The translations under genes were made by a program, and so were the position numbers. The notes under the pieces were generated by a model that saw only the letters and a list, made by a program, of their open reading frames with translations, had not been told where the DNA came from and did no database searches. Below are positions 35,159-44,357 of a stretch of 64,000 nucleotides of DNA, in pieces (the stretch's first letter is position 1; every line of letters begins with the position of its first letter). The stretch is from Brevundimonas halotolerans (GTDB taxonomy: Bacteria; Pseudomonadota; Alphaproteobacteria; Caulobacterales; Caulobacteraceae): assembly GCF_003730275.1 (NCBI RefSeq), contig NZ_QTTA01000024.1, positions 38,506-102,505 of the forward strand, read 5' to 3'.

Positions 35159-36346
35159 TCACAAAATAGGGGCTCGTCCATCCGTGCGCCATTCCCTGCG
35201 ACACTTCAAATCGGCCTCATGCTTAACCTGCCCCAGGCCGAGCGCCAGCCGACACGCGGCCAGAGCCTCAACCCGGGCCCTCGACTGTGCAAGAACCGGT
35301 CCCGTTTCATCGTCCCGAATGAGCACAGGCAGGCCCGGTCGCACCGCCGCTGGCAGACCCGCCAGAACGGTACGGTCATGGCCATCCAGTCGCGCCGCCC
35401 GGCCCGAAAGCGGCGCGACGCGCCAGCCGGGCTCGTCCACCGTCAGGGCGAAGCGCCCGTCCCAGACCGCCTCGACGCCGGGGATCAGGTCGATGACCGG
35501 CTCACCCCTGCGGCGATAGTCGCCCGCCTCCCGCACAAGAGTCAGGCCCTCGGCCTCCGCGATCAGTCGGGCCCCGGCAAGGCCCGCCGTGAAATTCTCA
35601 CCCGCCGCAATCCGCTGGCCCAGACGCGCCAGCCGGTCGCCCCGTGGGGGGCGCATGCCGCCCCCGGCAACGACCAGTCCAAAGGCCAGCGCTCTCGGCT
35701 CGGTGTCGCGGGGCATGCAGATGACACCCCATTCGTCCGCCGAAATGCCGGCTGTCCTCAGCGACCTGTCCTGTTGCGGAACAGGGGCCCGCTCGCCCGC
35801 CGCCAGCGCCCGCCGGGCCCGGCTGCGGCCATAGCGCAGGTCGGAGTTGGCCGGATCCTCGATCCAGTCGATCCGCTGCGCCGTCAGCCAGTCGCGCAGA
35901 GCGGCCCGCTGCTCTCCCAGCAAGGGCCGCAGCAGCATCAGGCCCCGTCCTTCGGGCCAGGCCGGCGACGGGCTCCAGTCGCGCAGGGTCCCGAGCGTCG
36001 AGCCCTCCGCCTGCATCCAGCGGCCCTCGGCGACATCATCGGCGGTGTGACCGGTCAGGATGACCCGCGCTCCGACCGTAAGGGCCATATCGGCCAGCCG
36101 CGCATGACGGGCCGCGCGGGCGGCGGCGGGCAGGCCTGTGTCAGGCCAGGGCCCCTCCCAACGCGCGCCGTGAAACTCCGTGCCAAGCCGCCCGGCCATG
36201 TCCCGCACGCGGTCATGCCAGACGCGACTGTCGGGGTTCAGGCCGTGATCGACATGCAGAACGGCCAGCGACCGGCCATGCGCAACCGCCCACTCACGCG
36301 CCAGATGCAGCAGGGCAACCGAATCCCCGCCGCCCGATATGGCCAC
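35159..36346 (-). CDS. tilS: tRNA(Ile)-lysidine synthetase TilS
   Basis: 395 residues from a GTG at 36346. N-type ATP pyrophosphatase P-loop AISGGGDSVALLHLA sits at the very start, then VLHVDHGLNPDSRVW, LPAAARAARHARLADMA and LTGHTADDVAE. It makes lysidine at C34 of tRNA-Ile(CAU). Homologues have some 20-25 residues before the P-loop. The frame continues upstream to about 36427 and encodes a plausible helix (PLTALAARAKAALTARLL) but has no ATG, GTG or TTG there, so the true start may be non-canonical or unusually close to the P-loop. Confidence 0.9.
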   Translation of the reverse strand: MAISGGGDSVALLHLAREWAVAHGRSLAVLHVDHGLNPDSRVWHDRVRDMAGRLGTEFHGARWEGPWPDTGLPAAARAARHARLADMALTVGARVILTGHTADDVAEGRWMQAEGSTLGTLRDWSPSPAWPEGRGLMLLRPLLGEQRAALRDWLTAQRIDWIEDPANSDLRYGRSRARRALAAGERAPVPQQDRSLRTAGISADEWGVICMPRDTEPRALAFGLVVAGGGMRPPRGDRLARLGQRIAAGENFTAGLAGARLIAEAEGLTLVREAGDYRRRGEPVIDLIPGVEAVWDGRFALTVDEPGWRVAPLSGRAARLDGHDRTVLAGLPAAVRPGLPVLIRDDETGPVLAQSRARVEALAACRLALGLGQVKHEADLKCRREWRTDGRAPIL

Positions 36347-36429
36347 CGCGACCGGTGCGGGGTCATTCGCCAGAAGGCGCGCGGTCAGCGCCGCCTTCGC
36401 GCGCGCCGCCAGCGCGGTCAGGGGCTGGC

Positions 36430-37308
36430 TCAGCGGCAGCCGGCCCCGGTCCGGACCGAGGTGGCACGGGTCTTCAGCGCCGCCGGCGCCGTCTCGGCAT
36501 AGCGGCGATTGAAGTCCGTCAGGGCCGCACAGGCCTGGGTGTTGCGGTCGGTCGCCACCAGCGCCTGGGCCAGATCGACCGTAGCCTTGGCCGCCCAGGG
36601 CTCGGTCGGCCAGCCGCTCAGCGCCTGCGCATAGAGGGGCACGGCCGCCGCGGCATCATCGGCCAGATAGAGATCGGCCAGACGCACGGCCGCCAGCCGC
36701 GCCTCGGGCGCATCCGGCCAGGTGACCAAGAGGACCTCATAGGCCCGCGCACCCCGGCGGTTGTCCTGGGCCATCAGACGATCGGCAGCCCGCAGGTCAC
36801 CGCCGGCCGTGCCGCTCGGGGAATTTGGCTCGATCGGTGCATTGAGCTCGGCTTCGAGGCGAGCGGCCGACTCCAGCTCGGCAATGCGAGCCTCCGCATC
36901 GGTCAGCTGACGCCGCAGTTGGGTATTCTCACGCTCGGTCTCGTCCAGCGCAAAGGTCAGGCGCTCGATATCGCCATTCATGCGCTGCAGGGTCCGTTCG
37001 ACGTCGGACAGGCGGGTGTCGACGCTGCCCATCTGCCCCTGCAGGGCCACGACCTCGGGGTCGGGCTCCATGATGAAGGGCTGTCCCGAAGAATTGCGCT
37101 GGAACAGGGCCCGCTCGATCCGTCGGACATTGCGCTCCAGCGTACTCAGCCGGCGTGCATCCCAGATGATCGGCTCGCCCTCGGTGGACTGGGCGACGGT
37201 CGGACTGGCCAGCAGGGTCGCGCCGACAAAGGCCAGCAGCGCAAGGCCTGCCGCCGGTTTGCCCGGGGCCGGCCGGACGCGCATCAGACGAGAGAAAAAC
37301 TTGAACAT
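36430..37308 (-). CDS. cpoB: Cell division coordinator CpoB / tol-pal system protein YbgF
   Basis: 292 residues from the ATG at 37308 (an upstream in-frame start exists at 37344). Signal peptide (LALLAFVGATLLASPTVAQ), a coiled-coil trimerisation segment with Gln-rich start (VVALQGQMGSVDTRLSDVERTLQRMNGDIERLTFALDE), then C-terminal TPRs (AYEVLLVTWPDAPEARLAAVRLADLYLADDAAAAVPLYAQAL). It links peptidoglycan synthesis to Tol-Pal constriction. It is 145 bases downstream of pal. Confidence 0.9.
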   Translation of the reverse strand: MFKFFSRLMRVRPAPGKPAAGLALLAFVGATLLASPTVAQSTEGEPIIWDARRLSTLERNVRRIERALFQRNSSGQPFIMEPDPEVVALQGQMGSVDTRLSDVERTLQRMNGDIERLTFALDETERENTQLRRQLTDAEARIAELESAARLEAELNAPIEPNSPSGTAGGDLRAADRLMAQDNRRGARAYEVLLVTWPDAPEARLAAVRLADLYLADDAAAAVPLYAQALSGWPTEPWAAKATVDLAQALVATDRNTQACAALTDFNRRYAETAPAALKTRATSVRTGAGCR

Positions 37309-37397
37309 GACGGATCTCGTTCCACGGATTTGCGGCCTCGACAAGGCACGCCACCCTTACACAGCCTGACCCCGTCAGGCGAAAACTCTCAGCGAAA

Positions 37398-37424
37398 GGG
37401 GGCATGCCCACCGGACACGCCCCC
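37398..37424 (-). terminator. Stem-loop between pal and cpoB
   Basis: On the minus strand, GGGGGCGTG pairs with CATGCCCCC (37424-37416 and 37406-37398, one wobble) around a 9-nt loop, then CTTTC. It is about 30 bases after the pal stop. It could partially terminate or protect the abundant pal message, reducing cpoB expression. Confidence 0.5.
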
Positions 37425-37453
37425 TCGCTTACCCTGCCGTCAGGCAGCCCGCA

Positions 37454-38005
37454 TCAGCGGACGGCGCCGGACACGATGGCGGTGTGGGCGTTGCGGTTGC
37501 GGGCCCACGACTCCTCATTCGAGCCTTGCGCGATCGGACGCTCCTTGCCGAAGCTGATGGTGTCGATGCGCGAGGCGGCCACGCCCTGCTGGACCAGATA
37601 GGCCCGCACGGCCTCGGCGCGGCGTGCACCCAGGGCCAGGTTGTATTCGGCCGTGCCGCGCTCATCGGCATTGCCTTCGATGCGGATGGTGACCGCCGGA
37701 TACTGGCGCAGCCAGGCGGCCTGCTGGTTCAGACGCGGATAGGCCTCGGGACGGATCGAATAGCTGTCGAGGTCGAAATAGACGCGGTCGCCGATGGTGT
37801 TGGCGAACTCCTCGGCCGAGCCGGGACGCGCAGCGCCCATCTCACCGCCGGTGACCGGACGATCCGGATAGGTGGTGTTGTTGCCGGGCTGGGTACCGCC
37901 GTTGTCGGTGATGGGGCCGGGGGCCTCGGCGGGACGGGCGCAGGCGGCCATGGCGCTGACGGCCACGCCGACAAGGGCCAGGCGAAGGACACGGGATTTG
38001 ATCAT
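37454..38005 (-). CDS. pal: Peptidoglycan-associated lipoprotein Pal
   Basis: 183 residues. Lipoprotein signal with lipobox (VAVSAMAAC, Cys near 22), a Pro/Gly/Asn-rich linker, and an OmpA-type domain with VYFDLDSYSIRPEAYPRLNQQAAWLRQYP and IRIEGNADERGTAEYNLALGARRAEAVRAYL that binds diaminopimelate of peptidoglycan. It anchors the outer membrane and interacts with TolB. Central gene of the tolQRAB-pal-cpoB run. Confidence 0.96.
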   Translation of the reverse strand: MIKSRVLRLALVGVAVSAMAACARPAEAPGPITDNGGTQPGNNTTYPDRPVTGGEMGAARPGSAEEFANTIGDRVYFDLDSYSIRPEAYPRLNQQAAWLRQYPAVTIRIEGNADERGTAEYNLALGARRAEAVRAYLVQQGVAASRIDTISFGKERPIAQGSNEESWARNRNAHTAIVSGAVR

Positions 38006-38062
38006 GAGGCTCTCCTTGACGTTGCCGCCAGGTCACCTGGCAAGCTTGACGATTGTGAAGCG

Positions 38063-38089
38063 CTATCTGAACGCAGAACGTTCAGATAG
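38063..38089. repeat. 10-bp perfect stem-loop between tolB and pal
   Basis: CTATCTGAAC (38063-38072) and GTTCAGATAG (38080-38089) are exact complements with a 7-nt loop. There is no U-tract. It lies 58 bases upstream of the pal start in a 146-base gap, so it may be an mRNA processing or stability element separating tolB from pal. Confidence 0.6.
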
Positions 38090-38151
38090 CAGCGATAACG
38101 CACAGTTGATCCGAAGGGTTCGGGGATTCTCCTGTGAGGCTATTTCGCCGG

Positions 38152-39540
38152 TCAGCTGGGACAGCTGTCGGGCGCCTGGCCATAGCCGAGGTTGGCGGGC
38201 GGCGCGTCCAGCAGGGGCGACCAGGCGGGGCTGGAGCCGCGTCCGTCGTAGCCGGCCTGGGCGATCACCCGGCCCGACAGATCGACCGTCCACAGCCGGG
38301 TATCGCCGCCGCGCGTCTGGCGAGCGAACATGATGTAGCGGCCGTTCGGAGCCCAGGACGGACCTTCCTCGAAATAGCTGGACGACAGGATGCGCTCGCC
38401 CGTGCCATCGGTGCCCATGACGCCGATGTGGAACTGCCCGCCCTGCTGCTTGGTAAAGGCGATCAGGTCGCCGCGCGGGCTCCACGACGGCGCCGTATAG
38501 GAGCCCCCGCCGCGCGAGATTGGCCGCTGGCCGGACCCGTCCGCGTTCATGACATACAGGCGCGCCGACCCCGACCGGTCCGAGGTGAACACCAGTCGTC
38601 GGTTATCCGGCGAGAAGCTGGGCGAGGTGTCGATGCCGGGATCGCTGGTCAGGCGGCGCAGCTCGCGCGAGCGCAGGTCCATCGTATAGACGTCGGTATT
38701 GCCGCCGCGAATGATCGAAAAGGCGACCTTTGACCCGTCATTGGAATAGCGCGGCGCCAGCACCTGACCGTCGAATTCGCCCAGCGACTCGGTTCTGCCG
38801 GTCGACAGATTCTTCAGATAGATGCGGCTGTAATCCTGGCCCAGCGCCACATAGGTGACCTCGTCCGGGTTCGAGGTCGAAAAGCGCGGCGACATGATCA
38901 CTTCGTCGCCCTGCGTCAGGAAGACGGGATTGTAGCCGTCCTGATCCACAATCGCGAGGCGGCTGAGCCGGTTCAGCTGGGTCCCGCTCTCGGCCACATA
39001 GATCACGCGCGTGTCAAAGAAGCCGCTCTCGCCCGTCATGCGTTGATAGACGACGTCGGAAATCTTGTGCGCGATGCGGCGCCACTGCTCGGGCGTGGCC
39101 GTGAACTGATAGCTGACCAGCTGGCATTCCCGATAGGTGTCGTAGAGGCGGAAACCGACGTCGTTCCTGCCATCCGGACGCGGCGTCACCGAGCCATACA
39201 GCACCACTTCGGCGCCGATCGAGGTCCACTGCGGAAAGGTCGGCTGATTGGCCAGCGACAGGCCGGTCTCGATGAAGCTGGCCGGGTTCAGCGGGTCGAA
39301 GAAGCCCGAGCGGCGCAGATTGCCGCGAATAACCCCGGAAATATCGTTCCCGTACTGACCGGTGAAGCCGACCACAGCGATCGGCAAGGGGCGCAGCACG
39401 CCCTCGCTGACGATCACTTCCTGAAGCGGAGCCGGTTCCTGCGCCAGGGCGACCTGGGGCGCGCCCATAGCCAGCGCCAGGCCAAGGCCAAGGGTGGCCC
39501 CGATACCGGTCGCCGACTGCATCCGCCGCTTGAAACCCAT
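38152..39540 (-). CDS. tolB: Tol-Pal system beta-propeller protein TolB
   Basis: 462 residues from the ATG at 39540. Signal peptide (LGLGLALAMGAPQVALAQ), N-terminal domain (PIAVVGFTGQYGNDISGVIRGNLRRSGFFDPL) and six-bladed propeller with repeated S-W/F-SPDG-like blades (RLYVMNADGSGQRPISRGGGSYTAPSWSPRG). Periplasmic; it binds Pal and is regulated by TolA. Upstream in-frame starts are possible (to 39606) but would precede the signal peptide. Confidence 0.95.
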   Translation of the reverse strand: MGFKRRMQSATGIGATLGLGLALAMGAPQVALAQEPAPLQEVIVSEGVLRPLPIAVVGFTGQYGNDISGVIRGNLRRSGFFDPLNPASFIETGLSLANQPTFPQWTSIGAEVVLYGSVTPRPDGRNDVGFRLYDTYRECQLVSYQFTATPEQWRRIAHKISDVVYQRMTGESGFFDTRVIYVAESGTQLNRLSRLAIVDQDGYNPVFLTQGDEVIMSPRFSTSNPDEVTYVALGQDYSRIYLKNLSTGRTESLGEFDGQVLAPRYSNDGSKVAFSIIRGGNTDVYTMDLRSRELRRLTSDPGIDTSPSFSPDNRRLVFTSDRSGSARLYVMNADGSGQRPISRGGGSYTAPSWSPRGDLIAFTKQQGGQFHIGVMGTDGTGERILSSSYFEEGPSWAPNGRYIMFARQTRGGDTRLWTVDLSGRVIAQAGYDGRGSSPAWSPLLDAPPANLGYGQAPDSCPS

Positions 39541-39718
39541 GCGTTCCTCCGAACTCAATACCGGGCGGCGCGACGTTAGCGCCACCCTATGTCCTGTCGC
39601 CACCATGTGCGCGATTGAGGCGACTTTCAGGCCATGACCGCGCCGCCCACGCGATTGTCATCTTTGATCATGACGTCCTGACGAAGGCTGAACGTCACAG
39701 GGTCAACGACCCGCCGGG

Positions 39719-40498
39719 TCAGCGGTTGCGACAGGCCTGCTCCAGCGGGAAGGTGAGGATGAAATCCTGCTCTTCATAGCCGACGGGCATCCGGTAGCGC
39801 GGCGGAATCCGAATGGCGCGAAGAATGCTGTCAGACGCGGCCCGACCCGTGGCATCGCTGCGAGGATTCAGGACGCGCGGCGAGCCAATGAGGCGCCCGT
39901 CTTCCGACATGCGGACCTGAACCCTCAGGGAAACCTCATCAATGCCGGGCAAGTGGCACGGTGGGTTCCAGTTTGGTGTCACTTGAGTGCCAACCGAATT
40001 CAGGTCGGCCCGCCCCATGGCGCGCGGGGCCTGTCCCGCCCCGCTGTCGCCCGTCGAGGGACGGCCCGACGTCGTGCCCCGTTGCGGCCGCTCGGACAGT
40101 TCGCCGAGGTTCAGTCCCGGCTCCTCGCGCGGGGGCGTCGGGCGCTGGGGCGGTGACGGCGGCTGGCGGGGCGGTGTTCGGGGTTGCTCCGCCTGGGGCC
40201 GGGGCGTCGGACGTGGGGCGGGATCGGGCCGGGGCGTCGGCGGGGCCTCGGGAACCGGCTCGGGCAGGACCTCGGCCGGCAGTTCCGGCGAACTGGACCC
40301 GTCCTCGGTGATCAGCTCATCGGCGGGATTGTCGGGCGCGGCGGCCAGCACCGTCATTTCCGACACGATGGACACTGGCACGGTGGCCATCATCTCGCGC
40401 GGGGCATCCGCCTCCTTCGGCCAGGCGATCAGGGCCAGGCCGATCACCCCTGCGTGCAGCAGGACCGATCCGAGGAAGGAAGGCGCGCCGTTGGCCAT
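39719..40498 (-). CDS. tolA: TolA-like energy-transducing protein
   Basis: 259 residues. One N-terminal membrane helix (SFLGSVLLHAGVIGLALIAW), a long Pro/Arg-rich periplasmic linker (TPRPDPAPRPTPRPQ and similar) and a compact C-terminal TolA/TonB-like domain (SLRVQVRMSEDGRLIGSPRV). It is much shorter than E. coli TolA, with a Pro-rich instead of Ala/Lys helical domain II, as in many alphaproteobacteria. It couples the TolQR motor to TolB/Pal. Confidence 0.88.
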   Translation of the reverse strand: MANGAPSFLGSVLLHAGVIGLALIAWPKEADAPREMMATVPVSIVSEMTVLAAAPDNPADELITEDGSSSPELPAEVLPEPVPEAPPTPRPDPAPRPTPRPQAEQPRTPPRQPPSPPQRPTPPREEPGLNLGELSERPQRGTTSGRPSTGDSGAGQAPRAMGRADLNSVGTQVTPNWNPPCHLPGIDEVSLRVQVRMSEDGRLIGSPRVLNPRSDATGRAASDSILRAIRIPPRYRMPVGYEEQDFILTFPLEQACRNR

Positions 40499-40501
40499 GA
40501 C

Positions 40502-40981
40502 TCAGAGGTCGCTCTCGACCGGCTCGGCCGCGGCGGTATTTCCGGCCGTGTCGGTGATCAGGTTCAGCTTGACGAAGCCATTGGCCGACAGCCGCGCCAT
40601 CACCCGGGCGACCGCCTGATAGGGCACCTGGGCGTCGGCCCTGAGGAACAGCGGCCGCTCGCGGGCATCGGCCCCGCCGTCGTCCAGCACCGCCCCGATC
40701 AGGCTGTCGAACGCCACCTCGCGCTCACCCACGAAAATCGTCCCGGCCGAATTGATCGAGACCGTCACCGGTTCCTGCGTGGACTCAACCGCGCTGGCCT
40801 CGGTCTCGGGCAGGTCGACGGGCACCGCCACCGTCAGCAGCGGCGCCGAGATCATGAAGATGATCAGCAGCACCAGCATCACATCGACCAGCGGCGTGAC
40901 GTTGATCTCGCTCAGCGGGCGTTTGCGGGCGCGTCTGCGGCCCCGCACGTGGCCGCCTCCGCCGGGTCCTCCCATGGCCAT
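40502..40981 (-). CDS. tolR: Biopolymer transport/Tol-Pal protein TolR (ExbD family)
   Basis: 159 residues. Basic cytoplasmic N-terminus, then SEINVTPLVDVMLVLLIIFMISAPLL, the membrane helix with the critical proton-path Asp (Val-Asp-Val). The periplasmic domain shows VPVDLPETEAS. With TolQ it forms the proton-driven motor. Starts three bases after tolQ and ends three bases before tolA. Confidence 0.96.
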   Translation of the reverse strand: MAMGGPGGGGHVRGRRRARKRPLSEINVTPLVDVMLVLLIIFMISAPLLTVAVPVDLPETEASAVESTQEPVTVSINSAGTIFVGEREVAFDSLIGAVLDDGGADARERPLFLRADAQVPYQAVARVMARLSANGFVKLNLITDTAGNTAAAEPVESDL

Positions 40982-40984
40982 GGT

Positions 40985-41716
40985 TCAGAGCTCCCGCGAC
41001 GGGGGTGCAGCCGGGGCCGGGGACCCCGTGCCCAGCCGCCGGGCGATGGCGGCCTGCAGGTCGTCGGCAAAGCTCTCCAGCCGGCCGGCGAACTTGCCCG
41101 CCTCGATCGAAAAGGCGTTGTAGGCGATATAGGCCGGAATGGCCGCCGCCAGACCGATGGCCGTGGCGAACAGGGCCTCGGCGATGGCCGGCGCGACCGT
41201 CGTCAGATTGGTGTTCCCGGCCGAGGCGATGGCGTCAAAGGCGTTCATAATCCCCCAAACCGTGCCGAACAGGCCGATGAAAGGGCTGGAGGTCGCCACC
41301 ACCGACAGCACACCCAGGCCCGTCTCGATCCGCTGGCTTTCCCGCGCAATCAGACTGTCCAGCGCCCGGTCGATGCGCGAGATCAGCAGATGGCTCTGCG
41401 CCTCGCTCATCGTCTGGCGGGCGCGGGCCTCGCGCCAGTCGGTAACGGCGGCGACCAGCATGCGCGGCAGGATGGGATCCGGATTCGGCCCCGCCTGATG
41501 CGCGATCTCCTCCAGCGACCTGCCGGACGAAATGGCCTTCTCAAACTGGTCCACCTGACGCTTCAGCGCCGCAAAGCGGAACAGCTTGTCGATGATGATG
41601 GCCCACGACCAGATCGAGGCGACGGCCAGGCCGATCATCACGGCCTTGACCACCCAGTCGGCGGCCATGAACAATTCCACGGGATTCAGCAGGGAGGCTT
41701 CGGCGGGCACGGTCAT
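40985..41716 (-). CDS. tolQ: Tol-Pal motor protein TolQ (MotA/TolQ/ExbB family)
   Basis: 243 residues with three membrane helices (about 22-42, 140-160, 174-196). The signature GLGVLSVVATSSPFIGLFGTVWGIMNAFDAIA and ALFATAIGLAAAIPAYIAYNAF is that of proton-channel proteins. First gene of the tol block proper, 86 bases after ybgC. Confidence 0.96.
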   Translation of the reverse strand: MTVPAEASLLNPVELFMAADWVVKAVMIGLAVASIWSWAIIIDKLFRFAALKRQVDQFEKAISSGRSLEEIAHQAGPNPDPILPRMLVAAVTDWREARARQTMSEAQSHLLISRIDRALDSLIARESQRIETGLGVLSVVATSSPFIGLFGTVWGIMNAFDAIASAGNTNLTTVAPAIAEALFATAIGLAAAIPAYIAYNAFSIEAGKFAGRLESFADDLQAAIARRLGTGSPAPAAPPSREL

Positions 41717-41802
41717 GGATCGATCCTGGGAACAGCGTCACGCCCTTTGCAGCGTCAAGGCGTGACCATTTGATGGCGGATTAGCGGGCCGGACGCCCGG
41801 CG

Positions 41803-42264
41803 TCATCCCCCTGCAACCGGCAAGGGCGAAAGCCACGGCTGAACTGCGGCGATCAGGGCCGGCGTGGGGCGGGTCGGGCGGCCATCCGGACGGATACAGA
41901 CCGCCTCGACCCCGGCCCGGCACAGCACCTCTCCCGCTCGCTCGATCCGCTGGGCGATCTGCATGCGCGGCCCCCGCATCGTGTCATAGGTGGTGATGAC
42001 CTGAAGCGCGTCATCGATCCGCGCGGGCCGCACGAACTCCAGCGTCATCTTCGACACGACAAAGGCCAGCGGGCGCTCTCCGTCCAGCAGCTCGGCATGG
42101 CCAATCCCCGCCGCCCTGAGGAAATCGGACCGCCCCCGCTCGAAGAACCGCACATAGGCGCCGTGGTAGACCAGACCGGTGAAGTCCGTGTCCTCATAAT
42201 AGATGCGCACCGGCAGGATGTGTTCGCGCCCGTCAAAGCGCCCGGCGGTCGGATGATCGCTCAT
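41803..42264 (-). CDS. ybgC: Tol-Pal associated acyl-CoA thioesterase YbgC
   Basis: 153 residues from the ATG at 42264. Hotdog thioesterase with YYEDTDFTGLVYHGAYVRFFERGRSDFLRAAG (catalytic Asp in EDTDFTGLVYH). It hydrolyses short-chain acyl-CoA and has a long-standing position at the head of tol operons. The start overlaps the upstream small gene's stop by four bases. Confidence 0.95.
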   Translation of the reverse strand: MSDHPTAGRFDGREHILPVRIYYEDTDFTGLVYHGAYVRFFERGRSDFLRAAGIGHAELLDGERPLAFVVSKMTLEFVRPARIDDALQVITTYDTMRGPRMQIAQRIERAGEVLCRAGVEAVCIRPDGRPTRPTPALIAAVQPWLSPLPVAGG

Positions 42265-42638
42265 CCTGCGCCTCCTGCACCGGGCACGACGGTGAAATAG
42301 CCGGGGCATTCCGCCTCGATCTGGTCGCGGAACTCACCGGGCAGGGGATCGGCGCTGGTCAGCAGCCGGTTGGGCCGCGCCACGAACCGGACCGCGCTGG
42401 CCCGGTCGCCGGGCGTCCCGGCATAGCCGCACACCACCCCGGGCGTCCGCCCGTTGGTCATGTCGAACAGTTCAAGCGACGCATCATAGTCCGCCAGTTG
42501 CCCCCGCACCCGCTCGACCACCGGCCGGGGCGAAAAGCCACCGGTATCGACCACGCGCCACAGAACCACCGCGCCCAGCAACACAACCGCACCGCCCAGC
42601 ACCGCAAGGACCCTGTTCACACTGATGCGCCGCGCCAT
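42261..42638 (-). CDS. Small single-pass membrane protein of unknown function
   Basis: 125 residues from the ATG at 42638 (longer frame upstream is not supported). One N-terminal helix (VLAVLGGAVVLLGAVVLWRVV), then a periplasmic part with conserved-looking Cys in VVCGYAGTPG and AECPGYFTVV that could pair. It is coupled to ybgC by an ATGA overlap, so it may be an envelope partner of the Tol system. No family recognised. Confidence 0.65.
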   Translation of the reverse strand: MARRISVNRVLAVLGGAVVLLGAVVLWRVVDTGGFSPRPVVERVRGQLADYDASLELFDMTNGRTPGVVCGYAGTPGDRASAVRFVARPNRLLTSADPLPGEFRDQIEAECPGYFTVVPGAGGAG

Positions 42639-42708
42639 GCCGCCTCCTTGCGGCCAGCATGCAGGCGTTCGCTCCCCGGGTGAAGAGGGGCGGGTGAAGG
42701 GCGTCGGC

Positions 42709-43743
42709 CTATTTCCCCCCGAACAGCCCGCCCTGTTCCGGCGGACGCGGTGGCTCGGCCAGCCCCAGATGGCTATAGGCCCGGGCACAGGCCATGCGTC
42801 CGCGCGGGGTGCGCTGGATGAAGCCCTGCTGCAGCAGATAGGGCTCGATCACATCCTCGACCGCATCGCGGGCCTCGGCGATGGCGGCCGCAAGGGTGTC
42901 CATGCCCACCGGCCCGCCGCCATAGTTCTCGATCAGGGCCTCCAGGAACCGCCGGTCCAGACTGTCCAGCCCGGCCTCGTCGACTTCCAGCCGCGCCAGC
43001 GCCCGCGCCGCCACCAGCCGGTCGATGGATGTGGCCCCCTCGGTATCGGCAAAGTCGCGCACCCGGCGTAGCAGCCGCCCGGCCACGCGCGGCGTGCCCC
43101 GCGACCGGGTGGCGATCTCGCGCGCGCCGTCCTCGGCCACGGCCGCCCCCATCTTGCGGGCCGCCCCCAGAATGACCTTCACCAGTTCCTCGGGGCTGTA
43201 GAATTCCAGCCTCAGCGGAATGCCGAACCGGTCCCGCAGCGGCGTCGCCAGCAGGCCCGCCCGCGTCGTCGCCCCCACCAGCGTAAACGGCGCCAGATCG
43301 ATCCGCACCGAGCGCGCCGACGGCCCCTCGCCGATGATCAGGTCCAGCACATGGTCTTCCATGGCCGGATACAGGATTTCCTCGACCGCCGGGTTCAGCC
43401 GGTGGATCTCGTCGATAAACAGGACATCGCGCGGTTCCAGATTGGTCAGGATGGCCGCCAGATCCCCGGCCTTGGCGAGGATCGGCCCGGATGTGGCGCG
43501 AAAGCCGACGCCCAGTTCCCGCGCCACGATCTGCGCCAGCGTCGTCTTGCCCAAGCCCGGTGGTCCGAACAGCAGCACATGGTCCAGCGACTCGCCCCGC
43601 CCCCGGGCCGCGTCGATAAAGACCTTCAAATTGCCCTTGGCCTGCGGCTGCCCGACGAACTCGTCCAGCGTCTGCGGTCGCAACGCACGGTCATAGGTTT
43701 CGCCGGGCGTGGCATCGGCCGAGATGATGCGCTCGTCACTCAC
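42709..43743 (-). CDS. ruvB: Holliday junction branch migration helicase RuvB
   Basis: 344 residues. AAA+ motor with Walker [22 protein letters not shown], Walker [26 protein letters not shown], arginine finger region [18 protein letters not shown] and a winged-helix C-terminus ([41 protein letters not shown]). Starts within the ruvA stop (43740-43743 overlap). Confidence 0.97.
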   Translation of the reverse strand: MSDERIISADATPGETYDRALRPQTLDEFVGQPQAKGNLKVFIDAARGRGESLDHVLLFGPPGLGKTTLAQIVARELGVGFRATSGPILAKAGDLAAILTNLEPRDVLFIDEIHRLNPAVEEILYPAMEDHVLDLIIGEGPSARSVRIDLAPFTLVGATTRAGLLATPLRDRFGIPLRLEFYSPEELVKVILGAARKMGAAVAEDGAREIATRSRGTPRVAGRLLRRVRDFADTEGATSIDRLVAARALARLEVDEAGLDSLDRRFLEALIENYGGGPVGMDTLAAAIAEARDAVEDVIEPYLLQQGFIQRTPRGRMACARAYSHLGLAEPPRPPEQGGLFGGK

Positions 43744-44357
43744 CGCCCCAGCTCCTGCAAGGCCGCGCGGATGATGGCGGACAGCTCCGCTCCCTCACCC
43801 AAGCGGATCAGCGCCTGATCGACCGCCCGACGGGCATTGACCTCGACCACGCCCAGACCCAGCAGGGCCGCCACGGCCTCGCCGGTCAGCGAAGGCGCCG
43901 CCGGAGTCGCGGCAACGGGTCCGGAGCCCGTGCCGACCGTCAGGCCTCCGGCACCCAGCGGCTTGCCCTTCAGCTCGGTGACGATGCGCAGCGCCAGTTT
44001 CGGCCCCACGCCATTGGCGCGCGCCACAGCGGCCTTGTCCTCGCGCGCGACCGCCGCCGCCAGATCGCCGGGCGGCAACACGTCCAGCACCGACAGGGCC
44101 GCCTTTGGCCCCACGCCCTGGATCCCGGTCAGGGTCGTAAACGCCCCCCGGTCGTCCCGGGTCAGAAATCCGTACAGCCGCGGCCCATTCTCCGCCGACC
44201 AGCTGCTTTCGATATGGAGCGTCACCTCATCGCCCGGCGCCGGCATCCGCCCCAGCGTCCGCGCCCCGCACGCCACCACATAGCCGACCCCCATACAGTC
44301 GATCAGGCAATGGTCGAGCTCGACCTCGGCCAGCACGCCACGCAGTCTGCCGATCAT
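43740..44357 (-). CDS. ruvA: Holliday junction DNA helicase RuvA
   Basis: 205 residues from the ATG at 44357. OB-fold N-terminus ([28 protein letters not shown]), tandem helix-hairpin-helix ([36 protein letters not shown]) and C-terminal RuvB-binding domain ([23 protein letters not shown]). It overlaps the ruvC stop by four bases. Its GGGAGG ribosome-binding site, five bases upstream, comes from the REP-like repeat that covers the ruvC 3' end. Confidence 0.96.
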   Translation of the reverse strand: MIGRLRGVLAEVELDHCLIDCMGVGYVVACGARTLGRMPAPGDEVTLHIESSWSAENGPRLYGFLTRDDRGAFTTLTGIQGVGPKAALSVLDVLPPGDLAAAVAREDKAAVARANGVGPKLALRIVTELKGKPLGAGGLTVGTGSGPVAATPAAPSLTGEAVAALLGLGVVEVNARRAVDQALIRLGEGAELSAIIRAALQELGR

